A DNA stretch of 64,000 nucleotides from positions 67,092,472 to 67,156,471 of the forward strand of contig NC_060257.1 in assembly GCF_921293095.1 (NCBI RefSeq), in the 5' to 3' direction. The DNA comes from Ischnura elegans. Its lineage: Eukaryota; Arthropoda; Insecta; Odonata; Coenagrionidae. Made by a program: the position numbers and the translations under genes. Shown one piece after another: positions 21,495-34,317 of this stretch (position 1 is its first letter; the number at the start of each line of letters is the position of its first letter). A model generated the notes under the pieces. That model saw nothing but the letters and a program-made list of their open reading frames with translations. It did not search any database and had not been told where the DNA came from.

Positions 21495-21782
21495 CAGTGG
21501 CGCCAACTCCATGGGGCCTGAGGGGGCCCGAGCAACACCACCTAGGGTGTTGGCCCGAGCCCCCTCAAAAATTCGTTATGGGTGTGAGGAAAAAATGTGT
21601 CAGGCTTGTCGATTTTTCCCGTAGTGTCCAGATATCGAGATTCGAGTTACCAGGGTTCTAATGTTGATCACATGACTCTTCTAAAATGCTTAAAACACTT
21701 AAAACTTACTAATTATAAAATTTCTCGGGGCAAGATCCCCGGTTTCGGCCCCCCAATATTTTTTTGTAAATCGGCATCCCTG
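21495..21782. mobile_element. hAT-type MITE, 288 bp, with exact 8-bp target duplication
   Basis: It begins CAGTGGCGCCAACTCCATGG and ends TTGTAAATCGGCATCCCTG, with CAG/CTG termini and runs of G and C near the two ends. GTAACATT is duplicated exactly at 21487-21494 and 21783-21790. Eight-base duplications and CAG-type ends are typical of hAT elements. Open frames of 127 and 139 codons that cross its borders are therefore artefacts of insertion. Confidence 0.88.
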
Positions 21783-21790
21783 GTAACATT

Positions 21791-22335
21791 ATCTCATTGC
21801 CATTTTTTGGAAGTAGGTGCTTGTGATGACATCGCGGTCGAAGCTAATACCGATGGACTCAAACGGATATGGACAATCGCTATACCCGGCGTATTATCAC
21901 TGCCTCTATGGTTGCAAGACACCGGTTTCCCTTTCCTGCCAGTTCCTCCGCTGTATAAGAGCGCTAGGGATACAAAGTTAACGGCTGAAAAGCCACTCTG
22001 CGTATCTTTTCTCTAAGACGAGTTCGGTCCGCTTGGCCGGGCGGCGTGGATAAGGCGTCCTTTTTCTACCTAACGACTCCGACAACGCCAGGTGGAATAT
22101 AAGGAGAGGTGAGGGTGGGTGGAAGGGAGGGATCCCTTCTTCTTCTACGCGGCCCCCCGCCATATCTAACGCCGCCCCCTCAAAAGCTCCCTGGCCGGCA
22201 GAGCCGGGAAATAAAAAAGAAGCCTCCTACGAATCTGCTCTCGCCTAACGTTCGCGTAGGCACTGTTCGCTTAATATCGGGAACTCTACCTGCTATAGTC
22301 CGTCATACCATTTAGAACAGATTAATGCACTAGGG
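21791..22335. other. No gene recognised; GC-richer than the surroundings
   Basis: Bases 21960-22260 are comparatively CpG-rich (GCCGGGCGGCGTGG, ACGCGGCCCCCCGCC), with overlapping open frames in opposite directions. No protein is recognised; it may be decayed repeat sequence upstream of the Penelope-like remnant. Confidence 0.35.
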
Positions 22336-22660
22336 ATATTGGGACCGTCTTACAAAAGAGGCCATTGAAATAAGAATCGCAAATAATAAAATGAAGAGAG
22401 ACGCGGGTTTCAACCTGGGCAAAATCATGGAATCCCATGATCACAAGAATGAGTAAGCTAAGAGGAGGAAGGACACCTAAAACTGACCAATCACAGACGA
22501 CTTGACCGAACTGTGTATTTAAGCCCGGCAGCCGGCACTAACCGGGTCCATCATTCTCCCTGAGGACGATGGCGGAGAAGGCTATTGAAACGTTGGCAGT
22601 AATGTCCATCCTGACCCAGCTGATTTCCCGAGAAGACTTCATCGAACAAATTAATATACC
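22336..22660 (+). mobile_element. Penelope-like element (PLE) remnant: C-terminus and terminal repeat
   Basis: The plus strand reads YWDRLTKEAIEIRIANNKMK then RDAGFNLGK, matching the very C-terminus of PLE proteins downstream of the GIY-YIG domain (pattern REAIEI....N.NRD.G..L). The following non-coding part contains GTATTTAAGCCCGGCAGCCG, GGCACTAACCGG, then CTGAGGACGATGGCGGAG, GGCTATTGAAACGTTGG and CTGATTTCCCGAGAAGA, blocks I know from PLE terminal repeats that carry hammerhead-like motifs. The reverse transcriptase and the GIY-YIG catalytic residues are absent. It is a 5'-truncated, dead copy. Confidence 0.72.
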
Positions 22661-25600
22661 GGTGGTCTTTGTATGAAAATAATTCCAGCATTTTGATTTT
22701 TACCATATTTTCTACGAGCTCACAAACGACTTATAAGCAATTTGTGACATGTCCTTTGTGATTGAATGAAAATTCTGGGTGAGAAACCTACATTATAGGC
22801 ATCCGATACCCTAAAACTTTATGCTTAACTAATTCACTGATAAACACTTAAATGAATTTTTTTTATTTTACAAGTTAAATTTCTTTTAGTGTATCAATTT
22901 TAGTAGTAGTTGCTAAGCTTCCATTCTTCACAACTTGTACAATTCAATACAATGATATTAAAGGCAACATCTCCTATTCTACGCTTCCCATTAGCACACG
23001 GCTCGTTACGCCGCCGGCGCGCCGGTGTAGTATCCAATTCCACAGCTAAAATCTCTCAATCTTATCTCATCAACTTTGTTTATCCCCATTAAGGACAGTT
23101 TGTCCTGCTATCTTAATCAATAGCGACCGAGGCACGGATGTAGGCCAAGATTTGGAATATTCCTTAGCCGGTAGCCATTCTTAGTGTGGGAGATAAGCAT
23201 GGTTGTGATACACTTTATCACGGGCATGTAAGAAATATTGTGATTTGAACTTTTTATCGGATGAATTTCTCCAAAATGTTTTGATTTTTCAAAATACAGA
23301 CGGTCGATAAGCACGTTTTTGACGAAAGTTTGATTTCAAGAATCACAGTGAAGTGCGAATTGAATCATTTGAACTAGTTCTCGGCAAATTATACGGTGAC
23401 AATATAAACTTTTGAATTCTTGAATGATACAGTTCAATGGACTAGGAGAATTAGATTACTGACTAGGCATAGAATCTCAATTGAGCCTTTGAAAATAGTC
23501 AAAAATTTTAATGGGCTATCTTTGAAGATTTTTTTACAACTAGTACAATCAAAAAAATTCATGGAGGTTGATATTTAAACATCTAAGTAACCGGTCATTA
23601 ATAAAATCCTACGGCTCCTCTCCTTTAATTGCTCTATCGGTATATTCGTCAAGATTTTCTGATGTTGCCTTAAAAACCGACCTATTATCGGGTTTTAAAA
23701 TCTGCTAATTAGCCCAACATTTCAGAAAAAAGTAGCGTTGGAGTTTTTCTTTTCTAAAGGTTCCACACGTTGCCAGAGTTTAATGAGGTGATTAAGTTCT
23801 CTCTCCGACACTTAGTCTTAGTTGAACTATTTCTGCCGCTCACCTGACTAGATTCCTATCTCACCTGTTTGCTCACATAGCCTCAATATAGAGCGTTCTA
23901 GTGTTAAACGGATGCAAAATGAGCAAACACGATCGATGAGAAACCACTCAGACGTAAGGATGTACTTCAAGGCCTTGCGATTTGAAAGTGCTAGAGAACA
24001 CTCGTTCCATCTGGTGTTCCAACGGTGTTTTGTCGCTGGCGTCGCTAACGACCAACGATGTTTACAATCCAACTCGGGGCGAATAACCAAACATTGCAGG
24101 CTACAAGGCAGCGCGTCAATTATATTCCCAATTTGTTTCTCAACTCCAAGCCATTGAACTAATTTGTACCTGTTTTTCGTCGACACAGCGATGGTAAATT
24201 TGTTTTTAAAGGAAAGTTCGCAACCAATAGTGATGACGCAAATCCCTTAAGGATTTATTTTTCAGAAAGCATTCTTACGCCTTTAAAATGGATCCGGTTT
24301 ATGCAGAAAAGATGCCAATATCTTGCCATAATGTAACAGTTCCAAACTGGAGATAATTAAAAACTTAATCGCTAATTTTGCTGCAGTTAAAAAGTTATTT
24401 GGACGATTGCTCCATTAGCTGTCAATGAACTAAGTTTTCCGAGGAGGAGAGAATTTGGTTCACTGGGTCAATTGATAACTCCCTTGACTAGATTGTAGCA
24501 CTTTCAATTGCCTTCTAAAGAGGCGAACAATGAATTCTTGATAACTTCTTTTAATTCGTTGAAGAAAGCGAATGAAGACGTGACAGTCAACATTTCAGCG
24601 GAAGAATGCATAATTTCTCCCTCCAATAGATTTTTAGTCAGCATCTTAACGTGAAGTCGGGGTTATTGACCAATACTGTTACGGTACATTGTTTTTATTT
24701 CCAAGTAATTGATATCCATAGTGGTCTAAATATTATATAATCTAAAAATTCCGATAAACGAAATCGGAATTATTTTCATGTCAATGAGATTTACGCATGA
24801 CCTGAGGTGGGGCTAAACATATCGAATAACTTGGAGATTGTTTGACCAGTTTCAAGCATGAGACATAACTGCAATACGGTGAAAATTCTTCAACACAGAT
24901 TAATAATGGGAAACGCATTATACTTTTGACCAACCGGTGTATACCAATTCATTTAACAACGTATATTTTAATGATAAACTGTGAAATTATGCGGACTGTT
25001 GAAGTATCAATTTGTAATAAGAATACATACTTCATGTGATACCCAATCTTTACTCTTTCGTCTTTTTTTCTTGTTATTGCTTCTTGTGTATTGTTGCTGG
25101 CCGCAAGTGGCCTATCCGAAAGTAAATATAAGGTCTTTAATAAGGAAGTATTTCCTGTGAAACCGCAAAGAAATTCTAGGCACCGCAGTGAAAACAACAA
25201 AGTTGAATTCATAAAATTTATATTTAGAATTTTCTTCATTTCCAGCGAATGTATCCATCGAATTTATTCCTACGGTTTAATAGTACCTTATCTAATCCCA
25301 TGATGCAATAGCAAAAATTTATAAAATCTTAACATTGAATATATTAGCGGTTGCTTTCTAAGAATTGCCCTCTTTATATTTGCATGCAAAGCTATTGATC
25401 TACTTTCGCCATCTCTATACTTGAACTTATTTTAAAGCAAGACCTAGGAGCATATCTCTTGGTTGCTTCATTGTGACAATCTCAAGACAAGAGTTAAGTG
25501 AACTAATCCTCACAGAGAGAAGTAATTCTAAAAAAAATCTTCCCACCAGTTTGCAAAGCGTTCAAATTTTTTTGCCCCTTCGATTTTCTGGAGCTAATCT

Positions 25601-25865
25601 AAAGTATTGATTTCGTAAACACATATTTCCATGGCGATAAAATTATCGCAGTACAATAACTTGAATGTTTTCCTTCTTCAATCTTCAATCCGGTTATTCT
25701 CGACCCAATGAAACGAGGAAGCTTCATCAAAGAAGTCTATTATTCCAGATATATGTGCTTATGTACACAAAACGACGGAAATGGATATTGGAATTTTATC
25801 CGAATGCTCTCAAGCGTGGACATAATAGCGATAAGGCGTGTTGACTGCAGCTGCCGACGGGCCAT
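22661..25865. other. No gene recognised over 3.2 kb
   Basis: Includes opposing open frames at 23848-24186 (minus, 112 codons) and 23912-24157 (plus, 81 codons) in a slightly GC-richer patch; neither shows a domain I know. The remainder is A+T-rich and featureless to my reading. Confidence 0.45.
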
Positions 25866-25870
25866 ATTCA

Positions 25871-26095
25871 GCGCGGGCTAAGTTAAAAAGGAAGGCGTGT
25901 TTTTTGGGGGACTCAAAACGGGTCACCCACATCTCCAACCCTCATATTTCAGCTCACGTACTGGTGCTTAACAGAATTTTTCACTCGGATGAATTTTATG
26001 GAACGCTGGCCGGTTCCTCGAGCAATTGGAGAATTGGTATAGCCACATTTGCGATTTTTGGGGATATTCTAATCTTATTTCAACCAAAAAAGTTG
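25871..26095 (+). repeat. Repeat I, copy 1
   Basis: AAGGAAGGCGTGTTTTTTGG, GGGACTCAAAACGGGTCACC, CAGCTCACGTACTGG, CAGAATTTTTCACTCGGAT, CCACATTTGCGATTTTTGGG and GATATTCTAATCTTATTTCA match the same blocks in order at 26793-27012. A 139-codon open frame (25838-26257) runs through it with no domain. The second copy is open in the same frame over part of its length but contains a stop where the first does not. Confidence 0.7.
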
Positions 26096-26792
26096 CCACA
26101 GTTAGTGCATGGTATGGTGAAGATAAAGTTATTAGCTAAGAAAAAACAGGACATCCAAATTCCAAATAATGTAGTTAGAAAAAATATCCCCGAGAACGGT
26201 ATTTCGATTGTATTAGGCAACCATTACCTGGGGATAGAACAGATGTCAAACCGCTGACGGCTAAGTTAACCCATCCAATCCATCCCAATTTTGCATCTTA
26301 CAATTAGTAACACCAAAAATGCATTCAATTTATGCTGTATTCAGAGAATATTTAAACGACGTGTTATTTTGTGCTGCAAAGCTTACCGGCGAAATATGTA
26401 GCTGCCATAAAAATTATGGTTGAGTAGAAAATTTTTCACATTTTAAAAATGAGAAGTCTTGGAATATATTTATCCTAGAAGCAGCTCTGGATTACAAAGG
26501 GTTAACAGTGACTTTCACTCAAGACACCCTTAAGTCACGTTTCCTCTGAAGACTAAAACCCACAAGATAGTCTCTAAAGTCGGGTCACAGGTCGAAATGG
26601 TAGTGAGACAGTCTCGGAGTCTCGGAGACTTCAATTGTTGACTGTGTATACGCATACTTCCAAACTCACGAGACAAAGTCAGAGAAGTTAAAAACCACTC
26701 CGTTCTTCTGAGACTGGTGTCAGATCTTATAATACCAATGGCAGCGTAATTTTCCTTTAAAGGACACATTTGTAAGGAAATAAAAATCATCA
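26096..26792. other. No gene recognised between the repeat I copies
   Basis: A minus-strand frame of 111 codons (26530-26865) overlaps the second repeat. No domain is recognised. Confidence 0.4.
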
Positions 26793-27012
26793 TCGCGGGG
26801 TAAGCAAAAAGGAATGCGTGTATTTTGGGGGACTTACTCGCGTCGCCCTCATCTCGAATTCTCATTATTTATTCAGCTCACATACTTCTACCGAACAGAA
26901 TTTTTCACCCGGTTTTACTTTATGGAGCGTGGGTCGGTTCCTGGAGCGGTAAGAGAATTGGTTTGGCCACATTTGCGATTATTGGGGATATTGTAACCTG
27001 ATTTCAACAAAA
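26793..27012 (+). repeat. Repeat I, copy 2
   Basis: Same blocks as 25871-26095, about 920 bp downstream in the same orientation: AAAAAGGAATGCGTGTATTT, TGGGGGACTTACTCGCGTCG, CAGCTCACATACTT, CCACATTTGCGATTATTGGG, GATATTGTAACCTGATTTCA. By eye about 80 percent alike. Confidence 0.7.
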
Positions 27013-30000
27013 AACGTTTTCATAGTAACCATGTGTTATATTAAAGAAGTACAATCTACTCGTTACGCTAGATTTTTATGTTACAAACTCAATGCCGAAT
27101 GCCAATTTCATGAGAAAGAACTCGTGAACTTCAGTTCCGAAGATGCCATCTCGCAATGTGGTCATAAAAGTCTAGACTAAAAGTTACGTTTATTCTGACC
27201 TTTTTTATTCGTAAAACATGCACTGATTTTCCACATATATATTTGACATAACTTTCACATTTCGATACTCTGCTAGTTTATGATTCTCTAACCTATTACA
27301 GCTTTTTATATTTATGGCATGCGTTCTTTCGCTATAATTTCTCGAACACACTCATGAGGCTATTTCTTTTTGCTTCGCAATTTCGTAACCTCTCGACAGC
27401 GAGTGTAATCTTAAAGGTGAAAAATTTTAAATAAATTCCTAAAATGGCTGACGAAGCATAGAGCAGTAAAGCAATTAATCGAAAGGAAGCGGATTTATAC
27501 TGCCTAGAATTAAATATTCATTCGGCCAAATTGGGGTCATCACGTTTTTTTCAACAAAGATACTGAATTAATTACATACTTCGGTCTAATCGGACGTTGC
27601 TCTCAACAGAATAAAAACGTTTCATGAGCGGAGCTTTTTAATGAAATGCTTCCCTGAAAATGTTGTGAAAACTTTATCTAAGTTAACGATTCAAAAGTAA
27701 TAGATATGTAACAGAATATATCGAGGCGCTCCACTACCCGAATTCCTCAAGTAAATGTAACCGAGTCAGATGTTTGGCAACAGTAACGTGAGAGACTGCT
27801 ATCAATAGGTAGAGTTACCTACTTATTTTCATATTTTGAGTCAATCCTAACTCTATTATCAGGCACTTCTTCAGTTACTTCTTTAAACCTTATCAGCACT
27901 CACGATATGCTCTCCGAGTGATGAAGAGGTTCTTTTTTTACTTTTTAATACATTTTATACTTTTTTTTTAGAAAGAGCGTGTTTTGAAAATCATTTTAAT
28001 TTTATATTTATTTTCTTCTCTTTACTTGTGAATATGTAATCGATTAAACCAGAGGTATTAAATAAATTTCTTTTAAAAAACTAACGCCATCTTTTGGAAA
28101 AATTCAAACTACTTTCCATTTGAAAATTCAGTAAATTAATGGGATCACTATTTCAGATCAGAACAAAATTTCAAATTTCTGATGATTTAATGTTGTAGTG
28201 CTTTTGTGAATAAGCAAAAGTGGAAAATTTCAAGCAGATCCGTCAATGGGAAGTGCGCCAAGAATCAATTACAAGATTACATCAATGAAACACGCAATCA
28301 ACCGAAGCAAGATAAGAAAAAAGCGAGAGCAAATAATAGTCATATGCGTAAGCTAAGGCTTTTGCGTACTCGATTGCGTTCCAGTAATGTCTAGCATTGA
28401 TGACGTGTTAATTGAGAAAAGGTGCAATCAATGACCTGAGGTAAGCAGCACATATCTCCTCCATTCGTCTGGCTTTCCCTCACTCCACAACTGCTTGCCT
28501 TATCTCATTTCCCCCCTCCCCCTTACATCCCTTCCTAAGAGCTTCCATTGTTATCGAGGCTCGCGAAGCGAACATATTATACCAGCGGCGTGATGATAAT
28601 TCGGTGCCTTGGTAATACAGCCGCTTTACGATCCGATCCCGCGACTCAAAACATGAATGTAATGGCGGCAGTTAAAAAAAATTAAACGTTTCTTCTTTTT
28701 TTATTGCCAATCATTGGCTTCGAATATTTATCGGGAAGGCACAAGCTATTTATGATTCCACACCACCACCAATCGGCAAATAAGAGGCATTTTCGTTGGA
28801 GGGTTTCTCAGATTCCGACTGTTTCAAAGAGGATGATAATAAAAAAAACCTATCCGGCAAAAGACGAAGCAGGGAAATGTAGTTCGTTGAGATACGCAAT
28901 AGATAGGATTTTTTTTTCGTATTCGCGTACCCTACTTTGTCTCATTTGACGTATCCAAAGGCTCGTCACCAGAAAAATCAAGAAGACGCATCACGCCCGC
29001 TTGACCGCCCGTCATATACAGCCGCAGTTAACCCTTGGTAAACGCTTACATTGTCCTCTTGCAATTCTCATGGCATGCAAAATAGGCCATTTACAACAAT
29101 AGCCTGTTTTTCAAATGCACAAATTATGCGTCACAGAAAATATTACGGTAAAATGTTCAAATTTATGATATTGGTAAACGTCGGAAAGGGTCTACTTTAT
29201 ATATCATGTACTTTATATAAGTGTTTGGCTGTATTCTCCGGGATGATAGCTTGGTGAAAACCAGAAGGATTGACCTAAACTTATTTACGTGGGACTGCTG
29301 GTGAAGGAACTTGGATACTAGTGGTACAGAGGAGTGAAAAGGTTGGCCCAAGATTGGATAAAGTGGAAGAATGTTGCAGACCATTCCTAGGGTTTAACGA
29401 GAGAAGAAGATACGCTATATTGCTATGCAACTTGAGATACAGTTATATCTCGAGTTAACAGACGAACACATAGAGAGTTCTAAACTAACAGTTTGTAAGT
29501 GCCTACTCATTTAAGCGCTTACAAACTTATGACTGGTATATATCAGTGCGAATTCGCGATATTTGCCGGTATGGTAGGACAGAAACAGACTCTTTCTTCC
29601 ACCACACAATTTCATGGTTATACGGTCGTAAATTATCAGCTCGGGGGGCTCCTGCTATCTACATAAAGCATGGGTGCGAATTGGCTCCACAAAAGAGGTA
29701 CGGAAGAGGCTGGGGCTATCGGCAAACCACGCAAAGTGATACACGGGCGAGATTTTGATCTCCCAGCAACAATATAACCTGATCCCGTTGGCCATTTGTA
29801 GCAGCAAAGATTCGACCAAGAGTTTCTCGTCTTTGATTTGGTGAAGAATTTACCAACCGGCAGATTTGCGACGTAGGCAGAGGCTGAATTACACTCTTCA
29901 GACGTACGCCCATAAAAATTGGCTGGTCAAGTTTTCACGCTTTGTTCCACTTTGAAAAGACGTTCGGAGCCGGCAAGAAAATCCTGGAGGCCGTATTGCG

Positions 30001-31182
30001 AAGGGGATAGATTCGGCCACGTGAGTTCGTTCACAATGGTTGATTCTATGTCTTTCCTTAATCAGACATCGGGTCATTGCCGTGGCTGTATTCATTACCA
30101 TCCCTAACATTGGAAAAAAAATGCTCAATGACTGATAAAGAAAAGTAACGATAGATTATGATTGGCGTACAATTTCTAGTTCCGAACTGAAATGTGCATA
30201 ATTTAATAATAAATTAGTCATGAAACTTTACTTGAACACAAACATTCACAATGATAAAGCGTATTTTTGGTATGCTGCATAATTCAACAGGCTACATTTG
30301 AACACCTGAGGCATGTTCTAGTGCCAAATTTCTCATGTGAACATATTCACACTGTTTATTATCCTATATCATTACTTTAAAAATATATTTCCACAATTTT
30401 GGAGTTAAATAATTTCAAAATTTTGGGAAAAATTATATAATTCCAAATGTTTGGCTCGAATATCTTATTCGAGCCTTGTCCCAGCAATGCATTAAATATT
30501 TTCTCTACATTTCTACCCCAAGGCATATGGTATATTTTCTAAGAGATCAAGAGCGAATCTCAAGGAAACAATCATTTAGCTGAAAAATCCATTACTCTGC
30601 TTACACTTATGGACGACTAAGTCCATCGAGGTAATTTATCAATTTTGGAGATCCATAAAAATATATCTCATTTTCCAGCGCGTAGCTGGCTATTTAGATA
30701 AACATTATTATATTCTTCAGCTTTTAACTCTCAATATCCCAAAAAATTATTTATTAACTACAGCTTCATTCAATTTAAATTTCATAAACCTACAATTTGC
30801 GATGTTAATGAGATTTATTTATATATTAACTGCGCCATTTGTGACGGAAACAAACACCGCTGTTGCTAGATCTTTGCGTGACTACAATTGTTGCCAGCTA
30901 GCACCTGACAGGAATGGTAGATAGGCGTAGACCCGATCTTTCCGCCACAAGTCTACGCCGAGGGCTTTCATGAATTAAAATCAACGTGGCACCACCACAT
31001 GGGCACACATATCCTGAAACGAACCTTTAACACCACACCTACGAAGAGGTCACGGCTGGATGCCGGAAGTGTTTTTTTTTAATCATTCAACTCCGTACCG
31101 CCTCATCTCCTGCATTATTAATTGCCGCATGCGGACGAGTGTATAATCCTGTTATCCCCTTTCATGGTGGAAAGCTGATCAA
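27013..31182. other. No gene recognised over 4.2 kb
   Basis: A short hairpin lies at 29491-29528 (GTTTGTAAGTGC and GCGCTTACAAAC). A Lys/Arg-rich 62-codon frame lies at 28206-28394 and others at 29546-30128, all without recognisable domains. Bases 30850-31060 are richer in GC than their surroundings but hold no identifiable feature. Confidence 0.4.
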
Positions 31183-32184
31183 ATGATTAGGAGGAAACGT
31201 AGGCCGGATGGTAGTTTATGGGTGTTAATGCGACCCACAACAGCATGTTCTTTTTTTCATTCTTTCATCTCATCCGTCATCCCGAAAAGCGATAGGGCGA
31301 TGAATACACCCAGTTTGAAAATCACTAGAATTCGCGTCTTTAATAATTCCATACACTTAGCCTGATCACGTGAACTTACTAGTATTATGGAGATATCCCT
31401 GCGATATATTTCACTTTTTTTCGACACGCGAAGGACTAACAATTATTGCGTCACAATGCCTTTCTCCCGTTTCCGCGTCTGCCCTATGTTTCTTCCTACA
31501 TACCTTTGTTGTTCTACCCACGCGGTCGCTCGCCAACTTCGTACTCAATAATTACGGGTCGAACTTCCCACACTACCGCGGTGGCGTTATTTATATACCT
31601 GTCGAATGGAAAATGAGTGATTTCTTACCTTACGGATTCAGGCCATGGTATTCAGCCCTTTTGACCCCGTTCCATTTTTTTTCGATTTAACTTTTTGATC
31701 GAAGACTATTAACAAATATCATTTCCATGTAAACTGGGTTTTATTTTCACGCATGGAAGTAATTGTGCGTAAACATGTACAACCATTTAATTAGGCAATT
31801 GCTCCCAACATCCACCCAGATCACAGACGTCATACTTTTTATATTTTCAACTTGGAAGCCCATTCATGACATGGCGTTCTGGTAGTTGTATGGGGTTGCA
31901 AATGAGCATATGCCCTATCAATCCATATGCTATTTTCATAATCGAGTGCATCAAAACATTACATTACGCATAAATATTGTTTAGATCTGATGAGAGCATT
32001 ATAAAGTTACCGATTCGAAAAAAACGCTTCGCCATTTTTTTGCTGTGTATTTCAGCTATTCCGGTACAGAGGACATTTATGTATATAATAAGCAGCAAGA
32101 GACCGAAAACGCTTCCTTGTGGTACACCGGATGACTAAAACAGAGTTAATGTCGTCAGCACTTTCTCTACTTTTTGCTTACGCT
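31183..32184. other. No gene recognised; short plus-strand frames
   Basis: Open frames of 60 (31183-31365) and 106 codons (31370-31690) lie one after the other in different frames. Their products are hydrophobic and Phe/Ser-rich with no domain I know. I do not call them genes. Confidence 0.35.
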
Positions 32185-32318
32185 CGCTTAGAAAGTCACG
32201 TTTACAATTTATTAGGTACCAGTATTTCGTTACACCCGTATTTGTTGTATAACTGATGATTTCAGGCTTAAGTTTATGAAACCTTTACATCACGGAAAAC
32301 GAAAGGATTAACTTCTAG
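32185..32318 (+). repeat. Dispersed repeat C, copy 2
   Basis: ATAACTGATGATTTCAGGCT, then TATGAAACCTTTACATCACG and AACGAAAGGATTAACTTC match 4148-4205. It lies immediately before a hairpin, as copy 1 lies immediately before a foldback element. Confidence 0.5.
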
Positions 32319-32324
32319 ATTTAC

Positions 32325-32418
32325 AAATATATTTGAAAAAGCACGACTCTAGGTTCATTAAATACCTGACGATGTAACCCTGTTATGGAACCTGGGTCGT
32401 GCCTTTCCAAATATATTA
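32325..32418. repeat. Inverted repeat with arms of about 35 bp
   Basis: AAATATATTTGAAAAAGCAC then GACTCTAGGTTCATTAA on the left is the reverse complement, with five or so mismatches, of TTATGGAACCTGGGTCGTGC then CTTTCCAAATATATT on the right. The spacer of about 23 bases contains CCTGACGATG. It may be a short foldback element. Confidence 0.65.
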
Positions 32419-32997
32419 GTGAACCTAGCAATGTTTATTATTTCATTTTCGGCATTATTGTGATTAAAATAAAAGTTTATCATAAGGTATTTTATCAAAT
32501 ACTAACACTAACAAATGGAATCCACGACGAAATGTGTAGCAGGATATTTCTCCAACATTATTCAGATCAGAAGGCCATTTAATGAGTAAATTCGCGGAGG
32601 AAAATGTTTCGAGCACTTCTACCGGTGATGGCGAATTCATTTCTCCTTCCTTCTCACTGTCAAGGTCTGTCACGCTATATCCTCTCACCCACGTCCTCGC
32701 GTCTGCGAGTTATGGGTACGGCGAATCATACCTCCCCCCCTTACTCACCATCTGTCCCCTGACGTAATGGCTGCTGGGAACTTTTAAGTGGCTGGAATTT
32801 TTAAGGCACAGATTTGTATGAAAGTGTTGGCGCTAGTGTTTACAAGTTTTAGAAAGTGATATCCCACGTTTTAAGTGAAAAAAATAGTTCATCGGGTAAG
32901 TCTTACAGAGACTCAATGTTAACAAACAGTCTTATGGAACATTACTCGCTTTCTGTCTCAGGTGTGACGATTCCTCTTTTCCTGTCCAAAGTAACCG
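32419..32997. other. Nothing recognised
   Basis: No gene is supported. Short frames on both strands are uninformative. Confidence 0.4.
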
Positions 32998-33301
32998 TGG
33001 GGATCGGGTTGGTGTGGCGGCTAGAGTATTGGCTTCCCACCCGGCGGGAACGGGATCAAAACCCGGCAATGGTGGAGAATTTTCAGAGACTGCCCGATCC
33101 CTGCTTGAATGTTGTTTGGAGGACATTTCAAGTGCAACACTCCGTCCGTCGGATGGGACGTTTAAGCCGTGGTCCCCTTGGCGCCTTTCGTTAAGAGCAG
33201 GCAAATGCCAACGCCGGGTTTCTCTCCATCCTTTCTTCCATAACCTTCCCTCATGGCGCAAATGACCACAGATGTCGGTCGCCTCCTCCAAATACCATAC
33301 C
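32998..33301 (+). mobile_element. tRNA-derived SINE (family A), copy 2
   Basis: GGTTGGTGTGGCGGCTAGAG (A-box-like), a B box GGATCAAAACC (33053-33063), then TTCAGAGACTGCCCGATCCC, CTCCGTCCGTCGGATGGGAC, GGCGCCTTTCGTTAAGAGCA, and the end CCAAATACCATACC. Flanks AAGTAACCG (32989-32997) and AAGTAATCG (33302-33310) are a probable 9-bp target duplication with one change. Two open frames over it (up to 123 codons) result from its GC content and are not genes. Confidence 0.88.
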
Positions 33302-33310
33302 AAGTAATCG

Positions 33311-33950
33311 TTTAATTAAGCTCAAAGATGAATTGTTTCAGACAGTCAAAATCGCAAAATTTCGTCCAAACTTAATAATTTTATGCCCTTAAAAATCTAT
33401 TGCATTAAATTAAATTTCGAAAAGGCTGGATACCCGAGAATAACCGTTTTGATGGTAATTGCCAAGATCATCCAAAAATATATGCGTTGCCATGACTCAG
33501 CAACTAAGGAGTTGAGACCCGATGTTTGGAGGCAAAAAATGCTTAAAATTGCCAACGAAAGGCTCCTACCACCTCCTGAATAATTGCAGATTCCTCCTGA
33601 AACACCCTGAATAATGTCAATTGTATTAATGCGTCGGTTCGATTCATTATTTTGGAAATGATAACGAATCAATAGTTTACTCAGTCATTGCAAAACGAAA
33701 TCCTCTATATTTTCTAAAAATAGTAATTGGCGTTGTCGAGAAAAATATCTATCACCTGGCAACCAAGTTTATTAAATAAAAAACCGGTTATTAATTGGTA
33801 TAGACCGAACACTTATTGCCAGTTGATATGGAATCGGCTATTTTGCTTTTTGGCTCATCCGCACCAACTAATATACAGAGTATCTCACGAGGAATCAACC
33901 TAACTTAAGGAAGTAACAGTGGGGATAATTTTAAGCGATTTTTGTCCTTA
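33311..33950. other. Nothing recognised
   Basis: Short opposing frames around 33383-33672 show no domain. Confidence 0.4.
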
Positions 33951-34200
33951 AACATGGGGTCACAACTCCTTAATTACGGAGCTATTGCAACGTAAGCATT
34001 TTAATAATCTACTTCTCAGTTAGCATGAAAACAGTATTTTCTTTGGAACCTAGCCTTTTCAACATTTCATTTAATTCTCTGGATTTTTAAGGAAATTAAA
34101 TAATTCAGTTGGACGAGAATGTGCAATTGTAATAGTCCAAAACAGTTGATCTCAAAATGGGTGGGATTGCGCAATTTCATTCTTCATACTCGCTAATTAT
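33951..34200 (+). repeat. Dispersed repeat A, copy 2
   Basis: Aligns with 806-1085 (see there). In this copy the tail block GCGAGTAT...TTGCGCAATC appears in the reverse direction (34165-34215), so the family probably has inverted terminal sequence. Confidence 0.6.
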
Positions 34201-34317
34201 CTCGTTTAGTGAAGCTCAAAGATTAATTGTCGACTGGATTAATGCGTCAGTTAATGCCGTTAACTAAGGACACAGGAGTTCTCTATACTTTGGCCTCTTC
34301 AAAAAACCTGTGATTCC

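Noticed and set aside
21241..22016. Open frames of 127 and 139 codons as genes
   Set aside because: Both cross the borders of a hAT MITE with an exact 8-bp target duplication, so they are chance joins of host and element sequence.
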